Position numbers and translations under genes: made by a program. Positions 1 through 6,027 of a stretch of 9,342 nucleotides of DNA are shown piece by piece. The notes beneath the pieces were generated by a model. It had not been told where the DNA came from and did no database searches. It worked only from the letters and a program-made list of their open reading frames with translations. The number at the start of each line of letters is the position of its first letter. Position 1 is the stretch's first letter. This stretch comes from Lachnospiraceae bacterium UBA1718. Its GTDB lineage: Bacteria; Bacillota; Clostridia; Lachnospirales; Lachnospiraceae. Location: contig DCIU01000124.1 in assembly GCA_002317245.1 (NCBI GenBank), positions 4,025 through 13,366 of the forward strand, read 5' to 3'.

Positions 1-335
1 TTACCAATTGCACCTGCACCAATTAATACCATACACATTCTAAGAATGAAATATTTGGTCTCAAGAGGCATCTTGAGCAGCATATAGCAGACAACAATGC
101 ACATAATCAGAGCTATAATTACAAAATAAATCTTCTGATTCTGGAGCATACCAAAGGCTGCACCTCGATTCTCCAAATAGCTGAGTTCAAAGACTCTGTC
201 AATAATCTTAATAGCTGGCTTATCCCTGAGAGCAGCAACTGCAAGCATCTTGGTGAACTGATCAACAGCTACCAATAAGCCAATAATTATAATATCAATG
301 ATAAATCTAACGATTTTTCTCTTATTCATAGTCAT
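1..335 (-). CDS. lspA: Lipoprotein signal peptidase II (partial, C-terminus outside window)
   Basis: The first 111 residues are present. LspA is a membrane aspartyl protease that cleaves prolipoprotein signal peptides before the lipidated Cys. Motifs visible: 'DQFTK' (25-29) at the end of the first membrane helix, 'YLENRGAAFGM' (53-63), and 'GAGAIG' (106-111), where the window ends just before the expected Asn and the first catalytic Asp. Hydrophobic helices at about 11-25, 69-87 and 95-111 fit the four-helix family. The start is either ATG 335, with a weak GAG 7 nt upstream, or ATG 329 without an SD; both overlap the aroB stop and imply coupling. The lipobox of the carboxypeptidase encoded at 4656-5633 makes that protein a likely substrate. 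Confidence 0.92.
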   Translation of the reverse strand, partial: MTMNKRKIVRFIIDIIIIGLLVAVDQFTKMLAVAALRDKPAIKIIDRVFELSYLENRGAAFGMLQNQKIYFVIIALIMCIVVCYMLLKMPLETKYFILRMCMVLIGAGAIG

Positions 336-1425
336 CTGTATACTCAAGCTCCTTTAACGATGCCATAATCTCATCCTTGGTAACTGTTCTGTCTACAACA
401 GCCTTGCCAATCTTCTTAAGAAGAACAAATGCGAGACCGAGATTATCCTGCTTCTTATCTTTAGCAATTTTTCCAATAACATTGTCAAGATCAATGGTAT
501 CTACTGTAATAGGAAGATTAAATGGTACGAACATGTCTCTGATCTCAAGATATTCCTCAAGAGAAAGCATTTGCTTCTTATAAGAAATATATGCAGCAGC
601 TACTGTTCCCAGAGCTACACACTCACCGTGTAGAAGAACTCCCATCTTCTCAGATTCAATGGCATGTCCAACTGTATGGCCTAAGTTAAGAAGTGCTCTC
701 TCTCCCTTGGTATCATAGAAGTCTTTCTCAACCACGTTCTTCTTAATTGTAATTGACCTAAGAACTAATTCTTCCAATGTATCAAGGTCCTTATCACAGA
801 TCTCATACATATTCTCAATCTGCCATTCATAGTAAATGGCGTCCTTAATAATTGCACTCTTCATAGCTTCAGCGAAGCCATTAAAGAACTGTCTCTCATC
901 AAGAGTCTGAAGAACCTCAAGATTCATATATACAAGTGCTGGGTTATAGAAGGTACCAAGTACATTCTTAATACCATTGTAGTCGACACCATTTTTGCCA
1001 CCTACAGAGCTATCTACCATAGATAGTAATGTAGTAGGTATCTGAATGAATATGAGGCCTCTGTGGTATACGCTTGACACATAGCCTGAAATATCACCAA
1101 TAACGCCGCCTCCAAGAGCAATCATAATATCAGTTCTCTTATAATTACCATCTATTAGAAGGTTCTGAATCTTCATGGCATTATCCTGATTCTTAGACTC
1201 TTCGCCTGCTGGTAATATGATATTCTCTACCTTGATATCAGATGCATTAAGGACCTCAGTCAGCTTATCAAGATATAATGGAGCAACAATTGTATCTGAT
1301 ACAACTAATGCCTTCCTTCCCTTAAGCTCAAGTCTCTCAATCTCTGCTGTAAGGCCATTAAAGCCCTTGTCTAAGACTATCTCATAGTCTCTCTTATCAG
1401 GAGTCTTAACCTGTAATCTATTCAC
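322..1425 (-). CDS. aroB: 3-dehydroquinate synthase
   Basis: The enzyme makes 3-dehydroquinate from DAHP, the second step of the shikimate pathway to aromatic amino acids; it is cytosolic and needs NAD and a divalent metal. From GTG 1425 it has 367 residues, normal for the family. Motifs: 'GGGVIGD' (105-111) for NAD binding, 'PTTLLSMVDSSVGGKNGVD' (130-148), and metal ligands Glu186 in 'GFAEAMK', His250 in 'LGHTVGHAIE' and His266 in 'HGECVALG'. The GTG start is set by AAGGGAGAG 6 nt upstream. The gene sits alone among division and envelope genes, behind the sepF terminator. It overlaps lspA by 8-14 nt, so those two are translated together. There is no other shikimate gene in the window. Confidence 0.95.
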   Translation of the reverse strand: MNRLQVKTPDKRDYEIVLDKGFNGLTAEIERLELKGRKALVVSDTIVAPLYLDKLTEVLNASDIKVENIILPAGEESKNQDNAMKIQNLLIDGNYKRTDIMIALGGGVIGDISGYVSSVYHRGLIFIQIPTTLLSMVDSSVGGKNGVDYNGIKNVLGTFYNPALVYMNLEVLQTLDERQFFNGFAEAMKSAIIKDAIYYEWQIENMYEICDKDLDTLEELVLRSITIKKNVVEKDFYDTKGERALLNLGHTVGHAIESEKMGVLLHGECVALGTVAAAYISYKKQMLSLEEYLEIRDMFVPFNLPITVDTIDLDNVIGKIAKDKKQDNLGLAFVLLKKIGKAVVDRTVTKDEIMASLKELEYTDDYE

Positions 1426-1431
1426 TATATT

Positions 1432-1440
1432 CTCTCCCTT
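1432..1440 (-). promoter_or_regulatory. Shine-Dalgarno site fixing the aroB GTG start
   Basis: AAGGGAGAG lies 6 nt before the GTG at 1425, immediately behind the U-tract of the terminator. A longer reading from TTG 1449 would contain this SD and start inside the U-tract, so it is rejected. Confidence 0.8.
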
Positions 1441-1473
1441 ATAAAACAAAACTTCCTACGGCTGTAGGAAGTT
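1441..1473 (-). terminator. Intrinsic terminator after sepF
   Basis: Perfect 10-bp arms AACTTCCTAC and GTAGGAAGTT (1450-1473) enclose a 4-nt loop. On the minus strand they are followed by TTGTTTTAT. This is a textbook rho-independent terminator for the yggS-sepF unit. Its U-tract ends next to the aroB SD, so aroB must depend on readthrough or on a promoter inside sepF. Confidence 0.88.
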
Positions 1474-1488
1474 CTATTAGTTAACTAG

Positions 1489-1965
1489 TTAAAACTGTGG
1501 AACATCAAATGATCCGTTCATAATTGTTGCAAAATCACCTGAAATATCAACACTCTGTGGAGTAATGATAAAGATGTAATGAGAAATCTTCTGAAGATTT
1601 CCATGAATAGCATAAGTAGAACCTGATGTAAAATCAATAATTCTCTGTGCTATATCTACATCAAGACCCTCCATATTAAGTACTACAGTTCTGTTAGACA
1701 GAAGTGTCTCTGTAATCTCTCTGGCATCATCAACGCTAGTTGGCTTAATAACGCATACTTCCATACCATTACCTAACTTTCTACTCTTAGCAGCTGGCTT
1801 AGGAGCAAATGCTGCCTTACGAGGCTCATCAGAGGCAGTATCACTCTTAGAAGCGACCTTAGTCATCTCTTCAGGAGTATCTGCTTCATCAAGATAACCA
1901 TCATCCTCGAAGCCCTCATCACCTTCAAGCTTAAGACCACCTAAAATAGAATCCATGAATCCCAT
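1489..1965 (-). CDS. sepF: Cell division protein SepF
   Basis: SepF polymerises at the septum, bundles FtsZ filaments and ties them to the membrane. In this 158-residue version, residues 1-13 ('MGFMDSILGGLKL') form the amphipathic membrane-binding helix. An acidic then basic, Ala/Pro-rich linker follows (about 14-65). The globular SepF domain spans about 69-143, with 'EVCVIKPTS', 'VVLNMEGLD', 'AQRIIDF' and 'IFIITP'. The start is ATG with GGAG 7 nt upstream, and the gene begins 18 nt after yggS. It ends at tandem stops within a 12-bp palindrome (TTAACTAGTTAA), directly before a strong terminator, so it is the last gene of its transcription unit. The ylmG, ylmH and divIVA genes that follow sepF in Bacillus are absent here. 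Confidence 0.94.
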   Translation of the reverse strand: MGFMDSILGGLKLEGDEGFEDDGYLDEADTPEEMTKVASKSDTASDEPRKAAFAPKPAAKSRKLGNGMEVCVIKPTSVDDAREITETLLSNRTVVLNMEGLDVDIAQRIIDFTSGSTYAIHGNLQKISHYIFIITPQSVDISGDFATIMNGSFDVPQF

Positions 1966-1983
1966 AATATATCTCCTTAAATA

Positions 1984-2688
1984 TTAAATTGAATAATTTC
2001 TCTCTCCAAATATACCAGTGCCAACTCTAACATAATTAGCACCTTCTTCAATGGCAACTTCATAGTCTCCAGTCATTCCCATTGACAGTACATTCATTCT
2101 TACATTATCAATGTTTTTCTGCGTTATGTCAACAGATAATTGTTTCATCTGCTTGAAGAAAACTCTGTTATCTTCGGCATTTGGAGTATATGGAGCAACT
2201 GTCATCAGGCCTTCAATTGTAATATTAGGATATTGAGCAATCTTCTCTACGAAATCAATCACATCTCCATAAGCGATACCGAACTTAGATTCCTCATCAC
2301 CGATATTCACTTCTACAAGGACTGGAATTACACGACCTACCTTGGCAGCCTGTTTGTTAATCTCTGCAGCAAGCTTCTCAGACTCAAGGCTGTGAATCAT
2401 ATAGACCTTATCAGCAATATACTTAACCTTGTTGGTCTGAAGGTGACCAATCATATGCCATCTGATATCAGAAGGAAGCTTGTCGTATTTGTCCATTATC
2501 TCCTGGACCTTATTCTCGCCGAAGTCTCTCTCTCCGGCATCATATGCTTCCTGTAACATTTCTACAGGCTTAGTCTTACTTACATCAATAAGAGTAATGT
2601 CCTTTAGATCGCGATTAGCTCTCTTAGCAGCTGCTTCTATATTCTTATGTACATTTGCAATATTATCTTTAATCATATATGAACTCAT
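1984..2688 (-). CDS. yggS: YggS/YlmE family pyridoxal-phosphate-binding protein
   Basis: This single-domain alanine-racemase-fold protein of the PLP-homeostasis family (PLPBP, YggS, YlmE) has 234 residues. The PLP lysine is Lys38 in 'VSKTKP'. 'DFGENKVQE', 'WHMIGHLQTNK' and the closing 'GANYVRVGTGIFGER' are family hallmarks. The phosphate-binding stretch reads 'SMGMTGDYE' where 'SMGMSADFE' is common, a mild substitution. Known members buffer PLP rather than catalyse a reaction. The start is open: ATG 2688 has no clear SD, whereas Met5 at 2676 has GAG 7 nt upstream and gives 'MIKDNI', closer to the usual N-terminus. The gene overlaps the hlyD-like gene by 20 nt (8 nt with Met5) and is followed by sepF after 18 nt, the classic ylmE-sepF pairing. 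Confidence 0.93.
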   Translation of the reverse strand: MSSYMIKDNIANVHKNIEAAAKRANRDLKDITLIDVSKTKPVEMLQEAYDAGERDFGENKVQEIMDKYDKLPSDIRWHMIGHLQTNKVKYIADKVYMIHSLESEKLAAEINKQAAKVGRVIPVLVEVNIGDEESKFGIAYGDVIDFVEKIAQYPNITIEGLMTVAPYTPNAEDNRVFFKQMKQLSVDITQKNIDNVRMNVLSMGMTGDYEVAIEEGANYVRVGTGIFGERNYSI

Positions 2689-4057
2689 CCGATTCTACAC
2701 TTGTTGCATCAAGTACTATGTAGTCATAGGCTACAAGACCATAATCTGTATTAGACTTAATAATAGAATATTCATCATTATTATTAAGCACCTGGATCTG
2801 CTTGAAGTCCGCATATCCCTTATTAATACTATATACACCCGTAAGGTTGGCAACTTTGGATATTGTATATGCATCCATACTGTCAGGCTTATCTATCCTG
2901 TCACCTACCTTAAGATTCTCATCATCAATATAGTATTCATTTTCACGTTCAGCATAAATGGAGATAGGAATGAATTCTGTAGAACTTGTTCCATCCTCTC
3001 CATAGGACTCCTTAAGAACACCCGTATTACTGTTGCTTCCCTTAGTAACATACTCTGTTGGTATCAGGTAGAACTGCTTCTCAATAATAGCTGAATTAGG
3101 AACCTTTAGTCCTGTCTGCTGATTAGTAATAAGCTCAACATCAACGTATCTGTCAGTTACAAAGGTAAACATTGAATTAGTGAAGTTAAGCTGCACATAG
3201 GTATTACCATCAGTTCCCTCAATAATCTCAACTTTTCCCCAGGACTCATACTGATTCTTCAGGAATTTAACTCTTACATACTGTTCTTCAAGAAGTTCCT
3301 CTGCTCTCTCTCGCTCTACAGGAATAATAATTGACCAGCGTTCATTATCAGAGAGCTTATAGATTACATCACCAACATCAGCAATAGAATTGTTAATAAG
3401 CTGAGTCTTCTCATAAGTCGTCTTATCGAACCATTCCTCTGTAACCTCTGGTGCCTTCTTATCCTCGAAGCCATCTATGGAATATACAACTATACCTGAC
3501 TCAGGAGCTGTACAATAGCTGACGAGACCTGCACCATGTCTGGAATTAAGTTCATTTAGGTTCTCAAGTAAGGCTTTATTGGCATACTTTAGTACTGCAC
3601 CTTCAATATTGAACTTGAAGTCATAAACTGTAGAGAAATTAGACTTATTAAAGGATGAAACGAAATTAATCATCTCGTTCTTAAGCTCTGATAAATCCTG
3701 TTCACTAAGTGTCATCTCACCATCAGCGCTGGACTTGGTCATAAGATCCTGAAGTTCACCAGACTCATCCAGTGTACATACTACATTACCCGAACCAACC
3801 TTCTCACCCTCACGGGCATAGTAGTTGATATAGCCGGCACCAGTACTGGTAACAACAATCTCATCACGCAGGGCAATACCTTCGTAAACATTAGATACGG
3901 ATAAGGAACCATCCTTAACCTGATAACCAATAATGTGCTTTGAAGTGAAGTACATGAAGGTACTTACGATGATGTAAAAGAGTATTACTAAGAATACAAT
4001 AATTCCGATATTAATATTTGGTGGTTTTCGGTACTTACGTACATTTCCATTATCCAA
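2669..4057 (-). CDS. HlyD-like single-pass membrane adaptor protein
   Basis: This 462-residue protein has a short basic cytoplasmic N-terminus, one membrane helix (about 15-37), and a large extracellular part. Residues about 67-97 ('STGAGYINYYAREGEKVGSG') resemble the half of a biotinyl-lipoyl hairpin in HlyD and membrane-fusion proteins. The long coiled-coil hairpin of classical HlyD is replaced by a short helical stretch (about 117-170). Beta-rich segments follow, including 'GLKVPNSAIIEKQFYLIP' near 313-330, which is typical of the family's C-terminal barrel. No ABC transporter or other export partner is in the window; its neighbours are yggS and sepF. A role at the division site or envelope is therefore a reasonable guess, but unproven. 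It starts at TTG with GGAG 8 nt upstream and overlaps yggS. Family resemblance is good; transport function is doubtful. Confidence 0.8.
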   Translation of the reverse strand: MDNGNVRKYRKPPNINIGIIVFLVILFYIIVSTFMYFTSKHIIGYQVKDGSLSVSNVYEGIALRDEIVVTSTGAGYINYYAREGEKVGSGNVVCTLDESGELQDLMTKSSADGEMTLSEQDLSELKNEMINFVSSFNKSNFSTVYDFKFNIEGAVLKYANKALLENLNELNSRHGAGLVSYCTAPESGIVVYSIDGFEDKKAPEVTEEWFDKTTYEKTQLINNSIADVGDVIYKLSDNERWSIIIPVERERAEELLEEQYVRVKFLKNQYESWGKVEIIEGTDGNTYVQLNFTNSMFTFVTDRYVDVELITNQQTGLKVPNSAIIEKQFYLIPTEYVTKGSNSNTGVLKESYGEDGTSSTEFIPISIYAERENEYYIDDENLKVGDRIDKPDSMDAYTISKVANLTGVYSINKGYADFKQIQVLNNNDEYSIIKSNTDYGLVAYDYIVLDATSVESDEFIYD

Positions 4058-4065
4058 ATGAATAT

Positions 4066-4069
4066 CTCC
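4066..4069 (-). promoter_or_regulatory. Shine-Dalgarno site supporting a TTG start for the HlyD-like gene
   Basis: GGAG lies 8 nt before the TTG at 4057. No nearby ATG in the frame would keep the basic N-terminus ahead of the membrane helix, so this site decides for the TTG. Confidence 0.7.
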
Positions 4070-4080
4070 AATCTAAATTT

Positions 4081-4107
4081 AAGCCCCGGAATATAATCCC
4101 GAGGCTT
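4081..4107 (-). terminator. Terminator-like hairpin after the P-loop gene
   Basis: Arms at 4081-4091 and 4097-4107 form an 11-bp stem with a 5-nt loop and a GC-rich core. Two pairs are G-U wobbles in the minus-strand RNA but become A-C mismatches in plus-strand RNA, so the hairpin is shaped for the minus strand. The downstream tract (TTAAATTTAGATT) is T-rich but interrupted, so termination may be partial. It ends 23 nt before the hlyD-like start, leaving no room for a separate promoter there. Confidence 0.65.
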
Positions 4108-4131
4108 TGTTATCAAAATAAAAATTACAAA

Positions 4132-4551
4132 TTATAATGAAACGATTACTAACTTCTTAAGATCGTCGCTGAGTTCGCTCGCATCGATTGAAGCGCTAAC
4201 GATGATATCAAAACCAAACTTCTCGCTGATTGCTCCAAGTCTCTTAACAACATCTTCGAAAGAATCCTTACTAAGCTTAGCTAACTTCATAAGTCCATCG
4301 ATATACATCTGCTGTAAATCATGATCCTGAGAAATAATACCGTATATAAATCCAATAAATTCAGAATTGCTAGCGAAATCATATTCACTAACGTTGATAA
4401 GTCGAACCTTATTATTGAGCTCGAACATATGCTTGCTGCCTCTGTCAAGGAAAACGATGTTACCAGTTGCTTCCTTCACATCAGTGTTAACCTTTTCTAA
4501 CAAATGCTTTGTCTTGCCCTTACCTTCTTCTCCTACTATTAACTGTATCAT
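4132..4551 (-). CDS. Small P-loop NTP-binding protein of unknown function
   Basis: This 139-residue soluble protein opens with a Walker A loop, 'GEEGKGKT' (residues 7-14), right after the first beta strand, as in RecA-like and thymidine-kinase-like folds. A hydrophobic strand ending in Asp ('NIVFLD', 31-36) could serve as Walker B, and a late strand 'FDIIVSAS' precedes the C-terminus. The middle (about 70-105) looks helical and acidic. There is no signal peptide or membrane segment. I recognise it only as resembling conserved hypothetical ATP-binding proteins of Lachnospiraceae and assign no function. It has its own promoter, a strong AAGGAGG SD 9 nt before the ATG, and its own terminator-like hairpin. 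It also uses C-ending codons such as ATC, AAC, TTC and AGC rather freely, all suggesting good, independent expression. Protein reality is well supported; the NTP-binding role is inferred from the loop. Confidence 0.85.
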   Translation of the reverse strand: MIQLIVGEEGKGKTKHLLEKVNTDVKEATGNIVFLDRGSKHMFELNNKVRLINVSEYDFASNSEFIGFIYGIISQDHDLQQMYIDGLMKLAKLSKDSFEDVVKRLGAISEKFGFDIIVSASIDASELSDDLKKLVIVSL

Positions 4552-4570
4552 TGGCGTAACCCTCCTTGAT

Positions 4571-4586
4571 CAGAGCATAAGCTCTG
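4571..4586 (-). other. 5'-UTR hairpin or operator dyad upstream of the P-loop gene
   Basis: CAGAGC and GCTCTG form a perfect 6-bp inverted repeat around a TTAT loop. It sits just after the predicted transcription start and 5 nt before the SD. There is no T-run, so it is not a terminator. It may be an mRNA-stabilising 5' hairpin or a repressor operator; the sequence alone does not decide. Confidence 0.5.
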
Positions 4587-4598
4587 TTGATAGATAAA

Positions 4599-4627
4599 AT
4601 TATACATAATATATATGCAAAATACAA
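4599..4627 (-). promoter_or_regulatory. Sigma-A type promoter of the P-loop gene
   Basis: On the minus strand, -35 TTGTAT (4622-4627) is followed by a 17-nt spacer and a consensus -10 TATAAT (4599-4604). The region is AT-rich and lies in the only sizeable gap of the window. Transcription would start near 4592, giving a leader of about 40 nt before the ATG at 4551. Matches are 4 of 6 at -35 and 6 of 6 at -10, with optimal spacing. Confidence 0.75.
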
Positions 4628-4655
4628 TAAATATTGGCTTAAAATTACAAAGAAT

Positions 4656-5633
4656 TTACTTAATCTCACGAAGTACTTTTGCCATCTCTTCGTTAACAAT
4701 AGTACGCTCAGTTGCCTTCATAATTACACCAATATATGGATTACCAGCTGTATCCTTAACAATAAGAATAAGACAGTTACCGGCAGCATTAGTTGTACCA
4801 GTTTTACCACCTATTACAGTAACCTTCTCAGGGGCCTGATACTCACCTCTTAAGAACAGATTAGTGGTCTTAAAGGCCATCTTCTTCTCTGCTCCAAGGC
4901 TGTTATTATAGACAGTCTCATAGGAATCCATATGAACAATCTCATTAAAGAGCTCATACTGCATAGCAGCATTAGTCATAAGATACAGATCATAGGCTGT
5001 TGTATAATGATCATCTGCTGTCAGACCATGAGGATTAGAGAAATGGGTATTGGTTGCACCCAGTGACTGAGCCTCTTTGTTCATCATATTGCAGAACTCT
5101 TCTTCGCTTCCAGCCACATGAATAGCAATTGCTATGGCAGCATCATTAGCAGAGTCTATAAGCAAAGCATGAAGAGCCTGATTCATTGTGAGCTGGTCGC
5201 CAGCCTGTAAGCCTACCTTGGATACATCGTATTCCAGGTCTTCAACCGCAGCGGTACAGTTAATTACATCCTCGGTATTACCATATTTAAGAGCAATCAG
5301 AGCTGTCATAATCTTGGTTAAGGATGCAGGATGTACCTGCTCATGAACATCCTTGGCATATAGTACCTGCTTATGAGCAACATCAAATAAACCTGCTGGA
5401 GACTGCTCCTCAACAGTGAAGCCTGTCTCTCCGTCAATATTGGTATTAACAACACAGAGATTAGTAGCAAAGGGCTCAATCTTATTGCTTACAGAATTAG
5501 ACGTAGTAATGGTATTAACGGTCTTATATTCCATCATAAGATTACTCTTACCACAGCCAGTCAGATTTATCATTCCATATATAATTATCAAAATATAAGC
5601 AGATAATCTGCGCTTTTTACTTGTAAATCTCAC
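4656..5633 (-). CDS. D-alanyl-D-alanine carboxypeptidase (peptidase S11), predicted lipoprotein
   Basis: This DacA-type low-molecular-weight PBP removes the terminal D-Ala from stem peptides outside the membrane and so limits crosslinking. From a GTG start (325 residues) the triad is SLTK with Ser104 and Lys107, SAN at 161-163, and KTGTT from Lys277. The N-terminus has a basic stretch 'KKRR', a hydrophobic core and a lipobox Leu-Thr-Gly-Cys with Cys27, predicting a lipid anchor cleaved by signal peptidase II. The protein ends soon after the KTG domain, so the second domain and C-terminal amphipathic anchor of PBP5 are missing; the lipid presumably replaces them. The start is uncertain: GAGGAG is 12 nt before this GTG and only 3 nt before an in-frame TTG at 5642; a longer TTG form begins at 5657. 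It overlaps the mgsA end by 17 nt. No terminator follows. Confidence 0.9.
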   Translation of the reverse strand: MRFTSKKRRLSAYILIIIYGMINLTGCGKSNLMMEYKTVNTITTSNSVSNKIEPFATNLCVVNTNIDGETGFTVEEQSPAGLFDVAHKQVLYAKDVHEQVHPASLTKIMTALIALKYGNTEDVINCTAAVEDLEYDVSKVGLQAGDQLTMNQALHALLIDSANDAAIAIAIHVAGSEEEFCNMMNKEAQSLGATNTHFSNPHGLTADDHYTTAYDLYLMTNAAMQYELFNEIVHMDSYETVYNNSLGAEKKMAFKTTNLFLRGEYQAPEKVTVIGGKTGTTNAAGNCLILIVKDTAGNPYIGVIMKATERTIVNEEMAKVLREIK

Positions 5634-6012
5634 GCCACTCAAGATCTCCTCGATCAAGGGATTTAATTAATAATTCAGCGCTGGCAAGATTAGTTGCCAG
5701 TGGAATATTGTGAATATCACATAATCTGAATATATTGTTAGGATCAGCTTCGTGACTCTTAGGTGTAAGTGGGTCACGAAGAAAAATAACTAAGTCAATT
5801 GAGTTAGCCTCAATCTCAGCACCAATCTGCTGTTCACCACCAAGGTGTCCAGCAAGGAACTTGTGTATAGTAAGATTAGTTACTTCTTCAATCAATCTTC
5901 CAGTAGTTCCTGTTGCATACAAAGAGTTCTTACTAAGTATGCCTCTATAGGCAATGCAGAAGTTCTGCATAAGCTTCTTCCTGTTATCATGAGCTAGTAA
6001 AGCTATATTCAT
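5617..6012 (-). CDS. mgsA: Methylglyoxal synthase, with Glu at the catalytic Asp position
   Basis: The protein converts dihydroxyacetone phosphate to methylglyoxal and phosphate, a cytosolic bypass of lower glycolysis that releases phosphate. It has 131 residues and aligns without gaps to the E. coli enzyme at an offset of 11: His8-Asp9 in 'AHD', the phosphate-binding 'ATGTTG' at 33-38, Asp80 in 'RDPL', His87 and Asp90. The general base Asp71 of E. coli corresponds to Glu60 here ('GGEQQ'), and Ser65 and Pro67 correspond to Ala54 and His56. The ATG at 6012 is chosen over an in-frame TTG at 6027 because GGGAGG sits 7 nt upstream of it and inside the longer version. The gene starts 15 nt after rodA. 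The wall-operon location may tie carbon flux or growth rate to envelope synthesis, but that is inference. Confidence 0.93.
   Translation of the reverse strand: MNIALLAHDNRKKLMQNFCIAYRGILSKNSLYATGTTGRLIEEVTNLTIHKFLAGHLGGEQQIGAEIEANSIDLVIFLRDPLTPKSHEADPNNIFRLCDIHNIPLATNLASAELLIKSLDRGDLEWREIYK
5646..5651 (-). promoter_or_regulatory. Shine-Dalgarno site for the D,D-carboxypeptidase gene
   Basis: GAGGAG on the minus strand is inside the 3' end of mgsA, 12 nt before GTG 5633 and 3 nt before TTG 5642. The spacing is poor for both candidates, so the exact start is unsettled. The site argues against the longest TTG form, which would contain it. Confidence 0.5.
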
Positions 6013-6019
6013 ATTATAA

Positions 6020-6025
6020 CCTCCC
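6020..6025 (-). promoter_or_regulatory. Shine-Dalgarno site fixing the mgsA start
   Basis: GGGAGG on the minus strand lies 7 nt before the ATG at 6012. It falls within the longer TTG-initiated reading, so it argues that translation starts at the ATG and yields the family-typical N-terminus 'MNIALLAHD'. Confidence 0.85.
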
Positions 6026-6027
6026 AA

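Noticed and set aside
1426..1449. Longer AroB from TTG 1449
   Set aside because: It would start within the terminator U-tract and contain the SD; GTG 1425 has ideal spacing.
1481..1492. 12-bp palindrome TTAACTAGTTAA at the sepF stop
   Set aside because: It is short and AT-rich, overlaps tandem stop codons, and has no second copy in the window to suggest a protein-binding site.
2140..3094. Plus-strand open frames of 138 and 204 codons opposite yggS and the hlyD-like gene
   Set aside because: They are antisense to well-supported genes, have no family resemblance, and their composition follows from the minus-strand codons.
4085..4125. Possible promoter TTGATA - 15 nt - TATATT overlapping the hairpin before the hlyD-like gene
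   Set aside because: The spacer is too short and the elements lie within the stem-loop; chance matches are common in such AT-rich DNA.
4587..4853. Plus-strand open frames of 88 and 74 codons over the promoter region and the carboxypeptidase end
   Set aside because: They have no recognisable protein features, overlap a confident gene on the other strand, and run through the AT-rich promoter.
6013..6027. Longer MgsA from TTG 6027
   Set aside because: The extra residues are encoded by the Shine-Dalgarno site itself; ATG 6012 matches the family N-terminus.
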